From: an uncultured Mycoplasmatota bacterium | GTDB taxonomy: Bacteria > Bacillota_I > Bacilli_A > RF39 > UBA660 | Length of the DNA: 64,000 nt | Assembly (NCBI GenBank): GCA_947570175.1 | Contig: CANOTJ010000004.1 | Span: 1-64,000 of the forward strand | Direction: 5' to 3' | In this document: piece by piece, positions 46,416 to 56,231 of the stretch | Position numbering within the stretch: the first letter of the stretch is position 1 | Layout: each line of letters begins with the position of its first letter | Translations under genes and position numbers: made by a program | The notes under the pieces: generated by a model | Told to the model about the DNA's origin: nothing | Database searches by the model: none | The model's input: the letters and a program-made list of their open reading frames with translations, nothing else

Positions 46416-47108
46416 AAGGAAGCAAAGAAAGTAGAGAAAGAATTAGATATCAATTCTAGATTGGTTCAAGATTTATACAATAAGGTAACTGATTCTGGTA
46501 GATTATATTGGATGTATGAGGGAAATGAGGATAATTATAAAGTAGAAGAGGCATCTGAGAGTTCAAAAATGAAGTTAGTTGGAAATAATCTAAAATTATC
46601 GAGAATCAATGGGGTAAATTGCTATAGTGATAGTAACAAAATTCCTAGTACACTTACTTATGAAGATATGGATATGTACAAATCTAAGCATCCTGTTACT
46701 GTAAGTAGTGTATGCCAATTCAATAAAGATGAAAATTGGAATAGTGATGAAATTGGTTTTTCTAAAGAATATATAGAAGAAGTATATCAAGATCTTTTTG
46801 GCAAAAATGCGAAACTAAATATAGATATTGTTATTCCTATGGACTTATATAATGGAGAAGTATATAAATATGTAAAATATATGAAACAGACTGGTGGTAC
46901 AGGTTGTGGTAGTACATCGGGTGAAATTATAAAAGCGGTAACGGATAATAAGACGCTAAAAATTTATGAAAAGTTGACAGTAGAAAAATGTAATGATAAG
47001 ACTGGTGCGATAGACAAAAGTTTAGAAGAAAATAAAAATATTATTTATACTTTTGAGTTAGAAAATGATGGAATGTATAAATTTGTTAGTAGACTACGAG
47101 AAAAATAA
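46416..47108 (+). pseudogene. 5'-truncated exported protein, in frame with the deacetylase stop
   Basis: The open frame continues directly after the deacetylase TAA: KEAKKVEKELDINSRLVQDL and on to the stop at 47108. The first good start codon is TTG 46461, without a ribosome site. The segment KELDINS also occurs after the anchor in the protein at 54148 (EEKKEELDINSEEV), so this looks like the exported domain of a related protein that lost its signal/anchor. The remainder (about 215 aa) is otherwise unrecognised. Confidence 0.55.
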
Positions 47109-47130
47109 TGAATAGTAATTTAATATTATT

Positions 47131-47154
47131 GGAGATTTTTTTAAATCTCTTTTT
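47131..47154 (+). terminator. Intrinsic terminator
   Basis: GAGATTT / AAATCTC hairpin with a four-T loop, followed by six T. Confidence 0.8.
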
Positions 47155-47181
47155 TCGTATAAAAATAAAATAGGTTGATAA

Positions 47182-47349
47182 ATGATAAAGTTTTTTAAAG
47201 GAGAAAGAATTGATATCGTAGATATAGAAAAAGCAAAGTACTAATAATGAAAGGGATAATAAATTAGAAATAGCAAAGAGATTATGAAAGATGGTGTATT
47301 CATGCAATGGAATAATGAATATAACAGATTTATTAGGGGAAGATATTAA
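47182..47349 (+). pseudogene. Decayed short ORF remnants
   Basis: An ATG with a 20-codon frame (MIKFFKGERIDIVDIEKAKY) ends at TAA. A second piece in another frame reads KEIMKDGVFMQWNNEYNRF. Together they look like remnants of one small gene broken by frameshifts. No family recognised. Nothing else is seen between 47155 and the promoter at 47391. Confidence 0.3.
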
Positions 47350-47390
47350 GTCAATTAAGTGAAATAACTACAATCATAAATTTTCAAATA

Positions 47391-47419
47391 TTGACATATC
47401 ATAAAAAATAAGCTATAAT
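47391..47419 (+). promoter_or_regulatory. Consensus promoter of the gatCAB-asnS-aspS operon
   Basis: TTGACA, 17 bases, TATAAT: a perfect housekeeping promoter ahead of the T-box leader. Confidence 0.92.
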
Positions 47420-47429
47420 TTTTCTATCA

Positions 47430-47657
47430 ACTTGGATGGAGAGAGTAATAAAAATCATTTTATTAAAGCGAGTTAGGTACGGTGGAAGCTAACAATAAAA
47501 CTTTTATGAAGAACACTCTGGAGTTGCTTATATGAAACAAAGTAGTGTAAGCCGGGTTTCCCGTTATCGATATCAAGAGATCACAGATGTGATAATTAGG
47601 GTGGTACCGCGGATAAATAGTAATTCGTCCCTTTGGGATTGAACTACTATTTTTTTA
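47430..47657 (+). promoter_or_regulatory. T-box leader, specifier read as AAC (Asn)
   Basis: The T-box AGGGTGGTACCGCG lies at 47598-47611 and is followed by a terminator (AAATAGT / ACTATT plus T run, ending about 47657) and a competing antiterminator. Stem I opens with GGAGAG and the AGTA bulge; its 3' side reads GAAC-A-CTCT, placing AAC (Asn) plus a purine in the specifier position. Uncharged tRNA-Asn would then switch on the operon, which fits a GatCAB-AsnS context. Confidence 0.88.
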
Positions 47658-47674
47658 TTGTAAGGAGGAATAAA

Positions 47675-47974
47675 GTGAAAAGTAAGTTTACTAAAGAAGT
47701 TGTAGATGATTTAGCCGATAAATTATTAATCGGCTTAACAGAAGAAGAAAATAAAATGGTATTAGATGAATTTGATATTATTGATCAAAATATTGATATG
47801 ATTAACCAAATACCAAATATTAATGAAGTAGAGCCAATGACGCATTGTTTAGATGATTTTGAATATGAATTAAGAGAAGATGTAATAGAAGAATCGATTT
47901 CAATAGATGAATTACTTCAAAACTGCGATGTATATACAGATCGTGAAATAGAAGTACCAACGGTGGTGGATTAA
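47675..47974 (+). CDS. gatC: Asp-tRNA(Asn)/Glu-tRNA(Gln) amidotransferase subunit C
   Basis: This small subunit (99 aa) stabilises GatA in the tRNA-dependent amidotransferase. It has the family features LLIGLTEEENKMVLDEFDII (helical N terminus) and the conserved EVEPMTHCLDDF stretch. The start is GTG 47675 with AAGGAGG upstream; the frame extending to 47633 runs through the terminator and is not real. Confidence 0.9.
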   Translation: MKSKFTKEVVDDLADKLLIGLTEEENKMVLDEFDIIDQNIDMINQIPNINEVEPMTHCLDDFEYELREDVIEESISIDELLQNCDVYTDREIEVPTVVD

Positions 47975-47975
47975 T

Positions 47976-49439
47976 ATGGCATACATGGAAAAAAGTATTG
48001 AAGAAATACATGAAGCTTTAAAAAATAAAGAAGTAACCAGTAAAGAATTAATAGAAGAATCGATTCAAAAATCAAAAGAAGTACAAAAAAAATACAATGC
48101 CTTTGTCAGTATTTTAGAAGATGTCGAAGAAGCAGAAGTAACTGATCATCTTCTTTCAGCAATCCCTTATGGCATAAAGGATAATTATAGCACTAAAGGA
48201 ATTTTAAGTACTGGATCATCAAATACCCTAAAGGACTACATTCCCTTTTTTACAGCAACCGCCATTGAAAACTTAAATAAAAAAGGTGCAGTTGCAGTGA
48301 ATAAAACAGTAATGGATGAATTTGGAATGGGTGGAACAGGTACCACAGGTCATACTGGGATTGTAAAAAATCCTTGGGATCCAAGTCGTATGTGTGCAGG
48401 ATCATCTGCTGGAAGTGCGTGTGCGGTTGCAACTGGAGTATACCCTTATGCAACAGGATCTGATACTGGAGATTCTATCCGTAAGCCAGCTGCTTATTGT
48501 GGAATTGTTGGATACAAACCAACTTATGGAATGATTTCAAGATATGGTCTATTTCCTTTTGCTAGTTCATTAGATCACTGTGGAGTATTAACTCGTAGTG
48601 TTAAAGATGCCGCAATTGTTGTAGATGCGATGAAGGGAATCGATAAGAACGATATGACAACCTGGGATTCCAAAGATATTCATCTATATGATTCTATTAC
48701 AGGAAATGTTCAAGGGAAAAAAGTTTGTTATATCAAAGAACTTTGTGATATCAAACAGTACCCAAATGCAAGTGAAGAATTAAAAGAACACCTAAAAAAT
48801 TTTCATCAACAACTGGATTTATGTAAAACAATTGGAATAGAAGTAGAAGAAATATCCATCGATTCAAAATTGCTAAATGCAATAGCAAGTACTTATGTAG
48901 TTATCTCTTGTGCCGAAGCAACTTCCAATATGTCCAACTTAACAGGAATTATTTTTGGACCGAGAGGAGAAGGGGATAATTATATTGACATGATGAAGGA
49001 TTATCGTACAAAAGGATTTTCACCTTTAATTAAAAGACGTTTTGTAATTGGTTCTTATGTTTTACAAGCTCAAAATAAAGACCGATATTTTCATAATGCT
49101 CAAAGAGTAAGAAGATTACTTGTAGATACATGGAAAGAACTGTATAAAACTTATGATGCCATCATCTTACCAGTTGGAAGTGGACCAGCAAAATATTTAG
49201 ATGGTTCTCTAGATATGTTAAACGAAGACACAGCTGCGTTAGAAGAACACATGCAAGTTGGAAACTTTGGAGGTTTCCCATCCATTACCATTCCAGATGG
49301 ATTTATCAATGGACTTCCAGTTGCTTTAAATATTACAGGAAATTGCTATGATGATGAAAATATATTAAATATCGCTTATGCTTTAGAATCAAATATGAAT
49401 TATAAAGGACAAATTGCAAAGGAGGTAAACCATGGATAA
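47976..49439 (+). CDS. gatA: Asp-tRNA(Asn)/Glu-tRNA(Gln) amidotransferase subunit A
   Basis: This amidase-signature subunit releases ammonia from Gln. The Ser-cis-Ser-Lys triad is visible: Lys in PYGIKDNYSTKG, Ser in GSSAGSACAVATG, and catalytic Ser in GSDTGDSIRKPAAYCG. At 487 aa it is full length. It starts 2 bases after gatC and overlaps gatB by 8 bases. Confidence 0.96.
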   Translation: MAYMEKSIEEIHEALKNKEVTSKELIEESIQKSKEVQKKYNAFVSILEDVEEAEVTDHLLSAIPYGIKDNYSTKGILSTGSSNTLKDYIPFFTATAIENLNKKGAVAVNKTVMDEFGMGGTGTTGHTGIVKNPWDPSRMCAGSSAGSACAVATGVYPYATGSDTGDSIRKPAAYCGIVGYKPTYGMISRYGLFPFASSLDHCGVLTRSVKDAAIVVDAMKGIDKNDMTTWDSKDIHLYDSITGNVQGKKVCYIKELCDIKQYPNASEELKEHLKNFHQQLDLCKTIGIEVEEISIDSKLLNAIASTYVVISCAEATSNMSNLTGIIFGPRGEGDNYIDMMKDYRTKGFSPLIKRRFVIGSYVLQAQNKDRYFHNAQRVRRLLVDTWKELYKTYDAIILPVGSGPAKYLDGSLDMLNEDTAALEEHMQVGNFGGFPSITIPDGFINGLPVALNITGNCYDDENILNIAYALESNMNYKGQIAKEVNHG

Positions 49440-50892
49440 ATATAAAGTATTAATTGGACTAGAGATGCACTGTGAGATCAGTAAAACAAATACCAAGGTA
49501 TTTTCTAGTGCTGAAAACTCTTATAAAGAAATTCCAAATACCAATGTTCGACCAGTAGATATGGCCTTTCCTGGTACCCTTCCTGTTGTTAATAAAGAAG
49601 CGATTCGAAAATCTTTAATGGCTAGTATAATTTTAGGATGTGAACAACCAGAGTATATGTACTTTGAAAGAAAGAATTACTATTATCCAGATCTACCAAA
49701 GGGATTTCAGATTACCCAAGAAACAAAACCAGCACCAGTTGGAATTTATGGAGAACTAGAATTTGAATGTGGTAAAGAAAATAAAAAGGTAAGAATTAAC
49801 AATCTTCATTTAGAAGAAGATGCTGCCTCTAGTGACCATTACGCTAGTTACTCTACAATTGATTATAATCGAGCAGGAGTCCCTCTTTTGGAACTAGTAA
49901 CGGAACCAGATCTACACAATGCGGATGAAGCTGTTGCTTTTTTAGAAACAATGCGTTCGATTTATCAATATGCAGATATCAGTGAAGCCGATAGTAAAAA
50001 GGGACAAATTCGCTGTGATGTAAATGTTTCAATCATGGATTCCGATTTAGATGAAAAAGATAGTTCCAATTGGGGAACAAAAATCGAGATTAAAAATGTC
50101 AATTCTTTTGGTGGGGTTCGTGATGCTATTAATTATGAAATAGAAAGACAAATCGCTAAAAAAGAAGATGGTACTTATGATGATATGGAGCAACAAACAA
50201 GGCGTTGGGATGAAGAATCTGGAAAAACCATCTATATGCGTAGTAAAGTAGATGCTATTGATTATAAATATTTTGTAGAGCCAAATATTCCAAAATTTAA
50301 AATTGCTAAAGAATGGATAGAAGAAATTAAAAAAGATATTCCAAAACTTGCAAGAGAGCGAAAAGACATTTATAAAAATGAGTATGGATTATCAGATTAT
50401 GATGCTACTATTTTAGTTAAAGAAAAAGATATTTCTGATTATTTTGATCAAACAATAGAAGAAAACATCGATCCTAAAATTGCGTCCAATTGGATTAGTA
50501 GTATTATTTTAGGACATTTAAATAAAAATTATTTATCAGTACAAGATATATTTGTAACGCCTAAAATGCTTGCTCAATTAATTGAATTAGTAGAAGGTAA
50601 GAAAATATCTTCTAAACAAGGAAAAGAAGTATTATATAAAGCCTTAATGGAAGAAAAAGAACCAACCAAAATTGTGGAAGAAGAAGATGTCAGGCAGATT
50701 GGCGATGAAGATTCTATTAAACAAGTTGTTTTAGAAGTGTTAAAAGAACAACCACAAGCAATTGTTCAATATCAATCTGGAAGAACCAATATTGTAGATT
50801 TTTTAGTTGGTCAGGTAATGAAAAAAACACGTGGAAAGGCAAATCCAGCGATGACAAGATCGATGATGATAGAAGAAATAGAAAAAAGGTGA
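49432..50892 (+). CDS. gatB: Asp-tRNA(Asn)/Glu-tRNA(Gln) amidotransferase subunit B
   Basis: This kinase/transamidase subunit phosphorylates and amidates the misacylated tRNA. It has the family start GLEMHCEISKTNTKVFS, FERKNYYYPDLPKGFQITQ, and the C-terminal YqeY-like tail domain (RTNIVDFLVGQVMKKTRGKA). 486 aa. It ends with TGA, supporting the standard genetic code. Confidence 0.97.
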   Translation: MDKYKVLIGLEMHCEISKTNTKVFSSAENSYKEIPNTNVRPVDMAFPGTLPVVNKEAIRKSLMASIILGCEQPEYMYFERKNYYYPDLPKGFQITQETKPAPVGIYGELEFECGKENKKVRINNLHLEEDAASSDHYASYSTIDYNRAGVPLLELVTEPDLHNADEAVAFLETMRSIYQYADISEADSKKGQIRCDVNVSIMDSDLDEKDSSNWGTKIEIKNVNSFGGVRDAINYEIERQIAKKEDGTYDDMEQQTRRWDEESGKTIYMRSKVDAIDYKYFVEPNIPKFKIAKEWIEEIKKDIPKLARERKDIYKNEYGLSDYDATILVKEKDISDYFDQTIEENIDPKIASNWISSIILGHLNKNYLSVQDIFVTPKMLAQLIELVEGKKISSKQGKEVLYKALMEEKEPTKIVEEEDVRQIGDEDSIKQVVLEVLKEQPQAIVQYQSGRTNIVDFLVGQVMKKTRGKANPAMTRSMMIEEIEKR

Positions 50893-50896
50893 GAAT

Positions 50897-52285
50897 ATGA
50901 TATTAGATTTAAAGGAAGTGTATAATAATACAGAAAAGTATTTAGAAAAAGAAATCACTTTACAAGGATGGATTCGAAATCATAGAAAACAAAAAGAGTT
51001 TGGATTTATTGAATTTTATGACGGAACAACTTTTCAGAACATGCAATTAGTATATACGAATAAACTTCAAAATTTTGATTTTATTAGTAAACTACATATT
51101 GGTTCTGCAATCACCATAACCGGAAAATTGATTCATTCTGAGGGAAAAGGACAAGATTATGAAATAGAAATTCTTGACCTTTCTTTAGAAGGAGATTGTC
51201 CTGAAGATTATCCTCTTCAACCAAAAAAACATACTAGAGAATTCTTAAGAGAAGTTGCTTATTTACGACCAAGAGCGAATTTATTTCAAGCAGTATTTCG
51301 TATTCGTAGTTTAGCCGCTATGGCAATTCATACCTATTTTCAAGAAAGAGGATATGTATATCTTCACGCCCCACTTTTAACAGGAAGTGATTGTGAAGGA
51401 GCAGGGGAGATGTTTCAAGTAACCACTCTAGATTTAGACCATTTACCACGACTAGAAAATGGAGAAATTGACTATAAAAAAGATTTCTTTTCAAAGCCAG
51501 CTTCTCTTACTGTTTCTGGACAATTACAAGGAGAAATTTTTGCAATGGCGTTTAAAAAAATATATACTTTTGGTCCAACTTTCCGTGCCGAAAATTCTAA
51601 TACTAAAACACACGCTAGTGAGTTTTGGATGATTGAACCTGAAGTTGCTTTTTGTAATTTAGATCAAATTATGGATATAGAAGAAGATATGCTTCGTTTT
51701 ATTATTGAATATGTTATGAAAAATGCGAAAGTAGAAATGCAATTTTTAGATCGTTTTGTAGAAAAAGGATTAATTGAAAAATTAAATATTGTGTTAAATC
51801 AAAAACCTGTTCGCATTACTCATCATGAGGCCATTACCATTTTAAAAGATGCTAATGAAAACTTTGAGTATGCTCCAGAATATGGCGAAGATTTAGCCAA
51901 AGAACATGAAAAATATTTAACAGAAAAACATTTTAAAGCACCTGTTTTTGTAACAAATTGGCCAAAAGATATTAAAGCTTTTTATATGCGTTTAAATGAT
52001 GATCAACAAACAGTCGCAGCTGTTGACTTACTGGTTCCTGGTGCAGGAGAACTAATGGGGGGAAGTCAAAGAGAAGAAAGAATAGATTTGTTAGAACAAA
52101 GAATGACAGAATTAAATGTTGGTAAAAAGGATTTAGATTGGTATTTAAATTTAAGAAGATATGGTGGGTGTAAACATTCTGGATTTGGAATGGGATTTGA
52201 ACGCTTGTTAATTTATTTAACGGGAGTTGAAAATATTCGAGATGTTATTCCTTTTCCTAGAACACCAAATAATTTAGATTTTTAG
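50897..52285 (+). CDS. asnS: Asparaginyl-tRNA synthetase
   Basis: A class IIb synthetase: an N-terminal OB fold (ITLQGWIRNHRKQKEFGFIE), motif 2 (TFRAENSNTKTHASEFWMIE) and motif 3 (GFGMGFERLLIYLTG). 462 aa. It lies 4 bases after gatB in the Asn-responsive operon. Having AsnRS suggests GatCAB mainly serves Gln-tRNA in this organism, or that both Asn routes coexist. Confidence 0.95.
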   Translation: MILDLKEVYNNTEKYLEKEITLQGWIRNHRKQKEFGFIEFYDGTTFQNMQLVYTNKLQNFDFISKLHIGSAITITGKLIHSEGKGQDYEIEILDLSLEGDCPEDYPLQPKKHTREFLREVAYLRPRANLFQAVFRIRSLAAMAIHTYFQERGYVYLHAPLLTGSDCEGAGEMFQVTTLDLDHLPRLENGEIDYKKDFFSKPASLTVSGQLQGEIFAMAFKKIYTFGPTFRAENSNTKTHASEFWMIEPEVAFCNLDQIMDIEEDMLRFIIEYVMKNAKVEMQFLDRFVEKGLIEKLNIVLNQKPVRITHHEAITILKDANENFEYAPEYGEDLAKEHEKYLTEKHFKAPVFVTNWPKDIKAFYMRLNDDQQTVAAVDLLVPGAGELMGGSQREERIDLLEQRMTELNVGKKDLDWYLNLRRYGGCKHSGFGMGFERLLIYLTGVENIRDVIPFPRTPNNLDF

Positions 52286-52294
52286 AGGGATTAT

Positions 52295-54037
52295 ATGAAA
52301 GAAAATAAATATCGTAGTCATTATTGTGGACAAATTAAAGAAAAAGATTTGAATACATCTGTAAAAATTGCAGGATGGGTAGAAAACATTCGTGATCATG
52401 GTGGGGTTATTTTTGTAGATATCCGAGATGAATCAGGGCTTTTACAAGTTGTTAGTAATGACGATTCAATTTTTGATGGACTTACAAAAGAATCTACTGT
52501 TTGTATTAGTGGTAAAATTAGATCTCGAAAAGAGGAGGACTATAATTTAAAACTAAAAACGGGAAAATTAGAACTATTAGTTGATTCTTTAGAAATATTA
52601 TCCAAAGCAAACAATATTTTACCATTTGAAGTAATTACCTCTCACGAGGTAAATGAAGAAACACGTTTGAAATATCGTTACTTAGATTTAAGAAATCCAA
52701 AAGTTCATGATAATATTGTTTTTAGAAGTCAAGTAATTGACTATTTAAGAAGTAAAATGAAAGAATTAGGATTTTTAGAAATCCAAACACCTATTTTGAC
52801 AGTATCTTCTCCAGAAGGCGCCAGGGATTATGTAGTACCTTCTAGAAAATATCATGGTAAGTTTTATGCTTTACCACAAGCGCCACAGATTTTTAAACAA
52901 TTATTAATGGTAGGAGGATTTGATCGTTATTTTCAAATTGCTCCATGCTTCCGAGATGAAGACGCTAGAAAAGATCGAACCGCAGGAGAATTTTATCAAT
53001 TAGATTTTGAAATGGCCTTTGCGGAAGAAGAGGATGTTTATAAAGTAGGAGAAAAAATTTTTTATGATACTTTTAAAAAATTTACAGATAAAGAAATTAG
53101 TCCTCGGCCATTTCGAAGAATTTCTTATCAAGAAGCAATAGAAAGATATGGAACAGATAAACCAGATTTAAGAAATCCTTTAGAAATTATTGATTTAACA
53201 GAAGTATTAAAAGAGACAACTTTTAAACCGTTTCAAAAGACAATTATTAAAGGAATATCAGTTGATAATTTGGCTGATAAATCCAATTCTTGGTTTAATG
53301 ATCTCGTAGAATTTGCTAAAAAAATTGGTATGCCAGGTATTGGTTATATTACAGTAAGTGAGGACTATCGTTTTAAGGGACCAATTGATAAATTTTTAAC
53401 AGAAAGAGAAAGAACTTTATTAATAGAAAAAGCAAAATTGAAAGTTGGAAGTGTATTATTCTTTATTGCAGACAGAAAACAATCTTCTATTTTAGCTGGA
53501 CAGATTCGTGATGAACTTGGTAAAAGATTAAATTTGATTGATGAAAATAAATTTGAATTCTGTATTATTAACAATTTTCCAATGTATGAATACAATAAAG
53601 AGTCAAGATCTTATGACTTTACTCATAATCCATTTAGTATGCCACAAGGTGGCTTAGAAGCCTTGAATAGTGATCATTTAGAAAATGTTTTAGCTTATCA
53701 ATTTGATTTTGTTTGTAATGGAATAGAAGTTTCTTCAGGTGCTGTTCGCAATCATGATTTAGAAATTATGAAACGTGCGTTTGAACTAGCCGGATATGGT
53801 GAGGAGACATTAAAAGAAAAATTTGGCTCTCTTTATACGGCTTTTCATTATGGCGCACCACCTCATGCAGGAATGGCACCTGGAATTGATCGTATCTTAA
53901 TGCTTATGCGTGATCTTCTAAATATTCGAGAAACTAGTGCTTTTCCGCTTGCTAGTAATGCTCAAGATATGATGATGGGATGCCCAAGTGAAATTAGTGA
54001 GCAACAATTAAGAGAAATTCATATAAAAGTGAGATAA
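52295..54037 (+). CDS. aspS: Aspartyl-tRNA synthetase
   Basis: A class IIb synthetase of the bacterial type, with the GAD insertion domain. OB fold VKIAGWVENIRDHGGVIFVD, QAPQIFKQLLMVGGFDRYFQ before motif 2 CFRDEDARKDRTAGEFYQLD, and motif 3 APGIDRILMLM. 580 aa, complete. Last gene of the T-box operon, ended by the terminator AAAGCCA / TGGCTTT plus T at 54041-54063. Confidence 0.96.
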   Translation: MKENKYRSHYCGQIKEKDLNTSVKIAGWVENIRDHGGVIFVDIRDESGLLQVVSNDDSIFDGLTKESTVCISGKIRSRKEEDYNLKLKTGKLELLVDSLEILSKANNILPFEVITSHEVNEETRLKYRYLDLRNPKVHDNIVFRSQVIDYLRSKMKELGFLEIQTPILTVSSPEGARDYVVPSRKYHGKFYALPQAPQIFKQLLMVGGFDRYFQIAPCFRDEDARKDRTAGEFYQLDFEMAFAEEEDVYKVGEKIFYDTFKKFTDKEISPRPFRRISYQEAIERYGTDKPDLRNPLEIIDLTEVLKETTFKPFQKTIIKGISVDNLADKSNSWFNDLVEFAKKIGMPGIGYITVSEDYRFKGPIDKFLTERERTLLIEKAKLKVGSVLFFIADRKQSSILAGQIRDELGKRLNLIDENKFEFCIINNFPMYEYNKESRSYDFTHNPFSMPQGGLEALNSDHLENVLAYQFDFVCNGIEVSSGAVRNHDLEIMKRAFELAGYGEETLKEKFGSLYTAFHYGAPPHAGMAPGIDRILMLMRDLLNIRETSAFPLASNAQDMMMGCPSEISEQQLREIHIKVR

Positions 54038-54040
54038 ATG

Positions 54041-54063
54041 AAAGCCAGAATCTTGGCTTTTTT
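54041..54063 (+). terminator. Terminator of the gatCAB-asnS-aspS operon
   Basis: AAAGCCA / TGGCTTT hairpin with a 6-base loop, followed by six T. Confidence 0.88.
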
Positions 54064-54147
54064 ACGTTTTTCGACATTTTTATAACATAAAGAAATTGTA
54101 TAATCAAAATTAGTTTGATACAATGAATTTAGAATAGGAGAAGAGAA

Positions 54148-54864
54148 ATGAAAAATTTTTTAATTATAGTATTAATAATTGGAATAGTAGGCGGTACAGG
54201 GTATGCAGTATATTATCAAGTAGATCAATTTAATAAGGAACATAATTCTGCAATTGCTGGAGGAAATAATAAAAATAGTGAAAGCGAAGAGAAGAAAGAA
54301 GAATTAGATATAAATAGTGAAGAAGTAAAAAAAATACTAGATATAGTAGATATTAAACCAAATGTGCAACAGGAAAATGTACGTTTACAAGGAATTTTTA
54401 CAAATTTGGAAGGAGAAAATATAGTTCATCAGTTAGATAATGCGATAAAACAACAAGTTATCCTTTTTTCAGCAATAAAGAATAATACAGTGAAAGAAAT
54501 AACAGAAGAAGAAAATTCTCTTTGTGCAAATGGTTGTAAGGCAGTACTTGTATCAGATGCGAATAAAATTGCAAAAGATTTTGGAATAAATGATTTAGAT
54601 TCCATTTATCCACAAGAACTAAAATATAATGGAATGTATTTATCTACATGGAACGGAGAGGCGTTAACATCAACTCTTTCTCATAATTTGGAAGTTATAA
54701 ATACCGAAAAAACTATCACTTTAATAGATCATATAACAATTTATTATAATGATACCGCCTTAGCAAATGAACAGAGAGAAAATAAAAAGAATAAAACGAT
54801 TCAATATGAATTTAATAAGCAATCAGATAATACTTATACTTTAAATAAAATAATAGCAAATTAA
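54148..54864 (+). CDS. Membrane-anchored exported protein, unknown
   Basis: One N-terminal membrane helix (residues about 3-22) is followed by a charged linker and an exported domain of about 180 aa. The post-linker EELDINSEEVKKILDIV is shared with the truncated protein at 46416 (KELDINSRLVQDLYNKV), so both belong to one family of anchored proteins. Two Cys (SLCANGCKAV) could form a disulfide. AGGAGAAGAG precedes the ATG. Function unknown. Confidence 0.6.
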   Translation: MKNFLIIVLIIGIVGGTGYAVYYQVDQFNKEHNSAIAGGNNKNSESEEKKEELDINSEEVKKILDIVDIKPNVQQENVRLQGIFTNLEGENIVHQLDNAIKQQVILFSAIKNNTVKEITEEENSLCANGCKAVLVSDANKIAKDFGINDLDSIYPQELKYNGMYLSTWNGEALTSTLSHNLEVINTEKTITLIDHITIYYNDTALANEQRENKKNKTIQYEFNKQSDNTYTLNKIIAN

Positions 54865-54928
54865 ATAAGAGAGCAAAGTATAGAAAAATGCTCCACTTTT
54901 TGATATACTAAAACTAGGTGATATAGCT

Positions 54929-55276
54929 ATGAAGAAAATAATCATAATTAGTATTTTATGTCTTATAATCTGTGGATGTAGTAATCGTAATTCTTATCAA
55001 ACAATTAATGTGGATACTGCAAAAGCAAAAATAAAAGAAGGAGCATATCTTATAGATGTAAGATCAAGACAAGAGTATATAGAAAATCATATACAAGGAG
55101 CAATTAATATTCCAGTGGATGAAATAGAAAATCCAAAGAAAAAAATTATCTCTAAAAATGATGTTGTCATCGTTTATTGTAAAAGTGGTGGAAGAAGTAA
55201 ACAGGCAGCTGATAAATTAATCAATATGGGATATCAATATGTATATGATTTTGGAGCAATGGAAAACTGGAAATAA
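54929..55276 (+). CDS. Rhodanese-like lipoprotein
   Basis: A lipoprotein signal with lipobox (LIICGC, Cys about residue 17) is followed by a single rhodanese domain: AYLIDVRSRQEYIENHIQGA and the active-site loop VYCKSGGRSKQAA with the catalytic Cys. 115 aa. It would act at the outer face of the membrane in sulfur or persulfide transfer; the partner is unknown. Confidence 0.88.
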   Translation: MKKIIIISILCLIICGCSNRNSYQTINVDTAKAKIKEGAYLIDVRSRQEYIENHIQGAINIPVDEIENPKKKIISKNDVVIVYCKSGGRSKQAADKLINMGYQYVYDFGAMENWK

Positions 55277-55340
55277 TTTGAATGACCAAAATAACTAGTA
55301 AAAGCTGGTTATTTTTGTTATAATGAATCAAGGTGATTTT

Positions 55341-56105
55341 ATGACACAATTTGGCTCATTAATGATGACTCTTTTAACAGGTTTATTTATGTTAATAGGG
55401 CTTATTATTATTCTTTGTACAAGAAACAACAATCGTGTAGTAAACTTTTCTATTAGTATGGCTTTTGGGGTAATTGTAATGCTCGTATTATTAGAATTAA
55501 TTCCAGAATCCTATGAATTAATAACCAATCAATCGGGACTTCCTATGAATATCATTTTTATGATTATCTTTACATTTATGGGAATTATTCTATTAAAAGT
55601 ATTAGATCATTTTATTCCTGATCATGAAATGCTAGAAGAAAATCAAAAGGAAGTAGATGATAATTTTCTCCATATTGGAATTGTTTCTAGTATTGCTTTA
55701 GTACTTCATAATTTGATTGAAGGAATGGCTATTTATAGTAGTACCAAAACTTCTATGGATATGGGATTTTTAGTAGCAATAGGAGTTGGTCTTCATAATA
55801 TTCCAATGGGAATGGTGGTTACTTCTACTTTTTATAAAGCTAATAAAAGTATTCATAAAACCGTATTATTAACAACAGCAATTGCTTTATCCACTTTTTT
55901 AGGTGGATTCATTATGGTCTTTTTAAATCGTTTTATAACAGATACTTTCCTTGGAATTTTGCTTTGTATTACTCTTGGAATGTTAATCTATATTATATTT
56001 TTTGAGTTACTAGAAGAAATGATTCATAACAAAGATAGAAAAATAACAGTAATTGGAATGTTATTTGGTATTATAATATTTTTAATTAGTATGTTTTTAG
56101 AATAG
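55341..56105 (+). CDS. ZIP-family metal transporter
   Basis: A polytopic membrane protein (254 aa, about eight helices) with the ZIP metal-site helices IALVLHNLIEGMAIYSST and GVGLHNIPMGMVVTSTFY. These import zinc or other divalent cations in the family. ATG 55341 follows AAGGTGAT; the longer frame to 55323 lacks a ribosome site. Confidence 0.9.
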   Translation: MTQFGSLMMTLLTGLFMLIGLIIILCTRNNNRVVNFSISMAFGVIVMLVLLELIPESYELITNQSGLPMNIIFMIIFTFMGIILLKVLDHFIPDHEMLEENQKEVDDNFLHIGIVSSIALVLHNLIEGMAIYSSTKTSMDMGFLVAIGVGLHNIPMGMVVTSTFYKANKSIHKTVLLTTAIALSTFLGGFIMVFLNRFITDTFLGILLCITLGMLIYIIFFELLEEMIHNKDRKITVIGMLFGIIIFLISMFLE

Positions 56106-56142
56106 TATTATTTTTCATACTGACAAAATCCTTCTTTTCTAT

Positions 56143-56218
56143 TTGACTTTCCATAGGCTTTATTATAAAATATAAATAGAAAGGGATCTAATATAGGTCA
56201 ATTTGACCATAATTAGAT
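56143..56218 (+). promoter_or_regulatory. Promoter and 33-bp palindrome before the short prepilin-like gene
   Basis: TTGACT (56143), 17 bases, TAAAAT (56166-56171). The transcribed leader then holds a palindrome, 56186-56218, with arms ATCTAATATAGGTCAA and TTTGACCATAATTAGAT (7 outer and 6 inner paired bases). No T tract follows, so it is an operator or an RNA hairpin controlling translation. The gene's ATG at 56232 lacks a clear ribosome site. Confidence 0.6.
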
Positions 56219-56231
56219 TATACGTGATTGT

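Noticed and set aside
47633-47674. N-terminal extension of gatC
   Set aside because: These codons form the T-box terminator; the GTG at 47675 has AAGGAGG.
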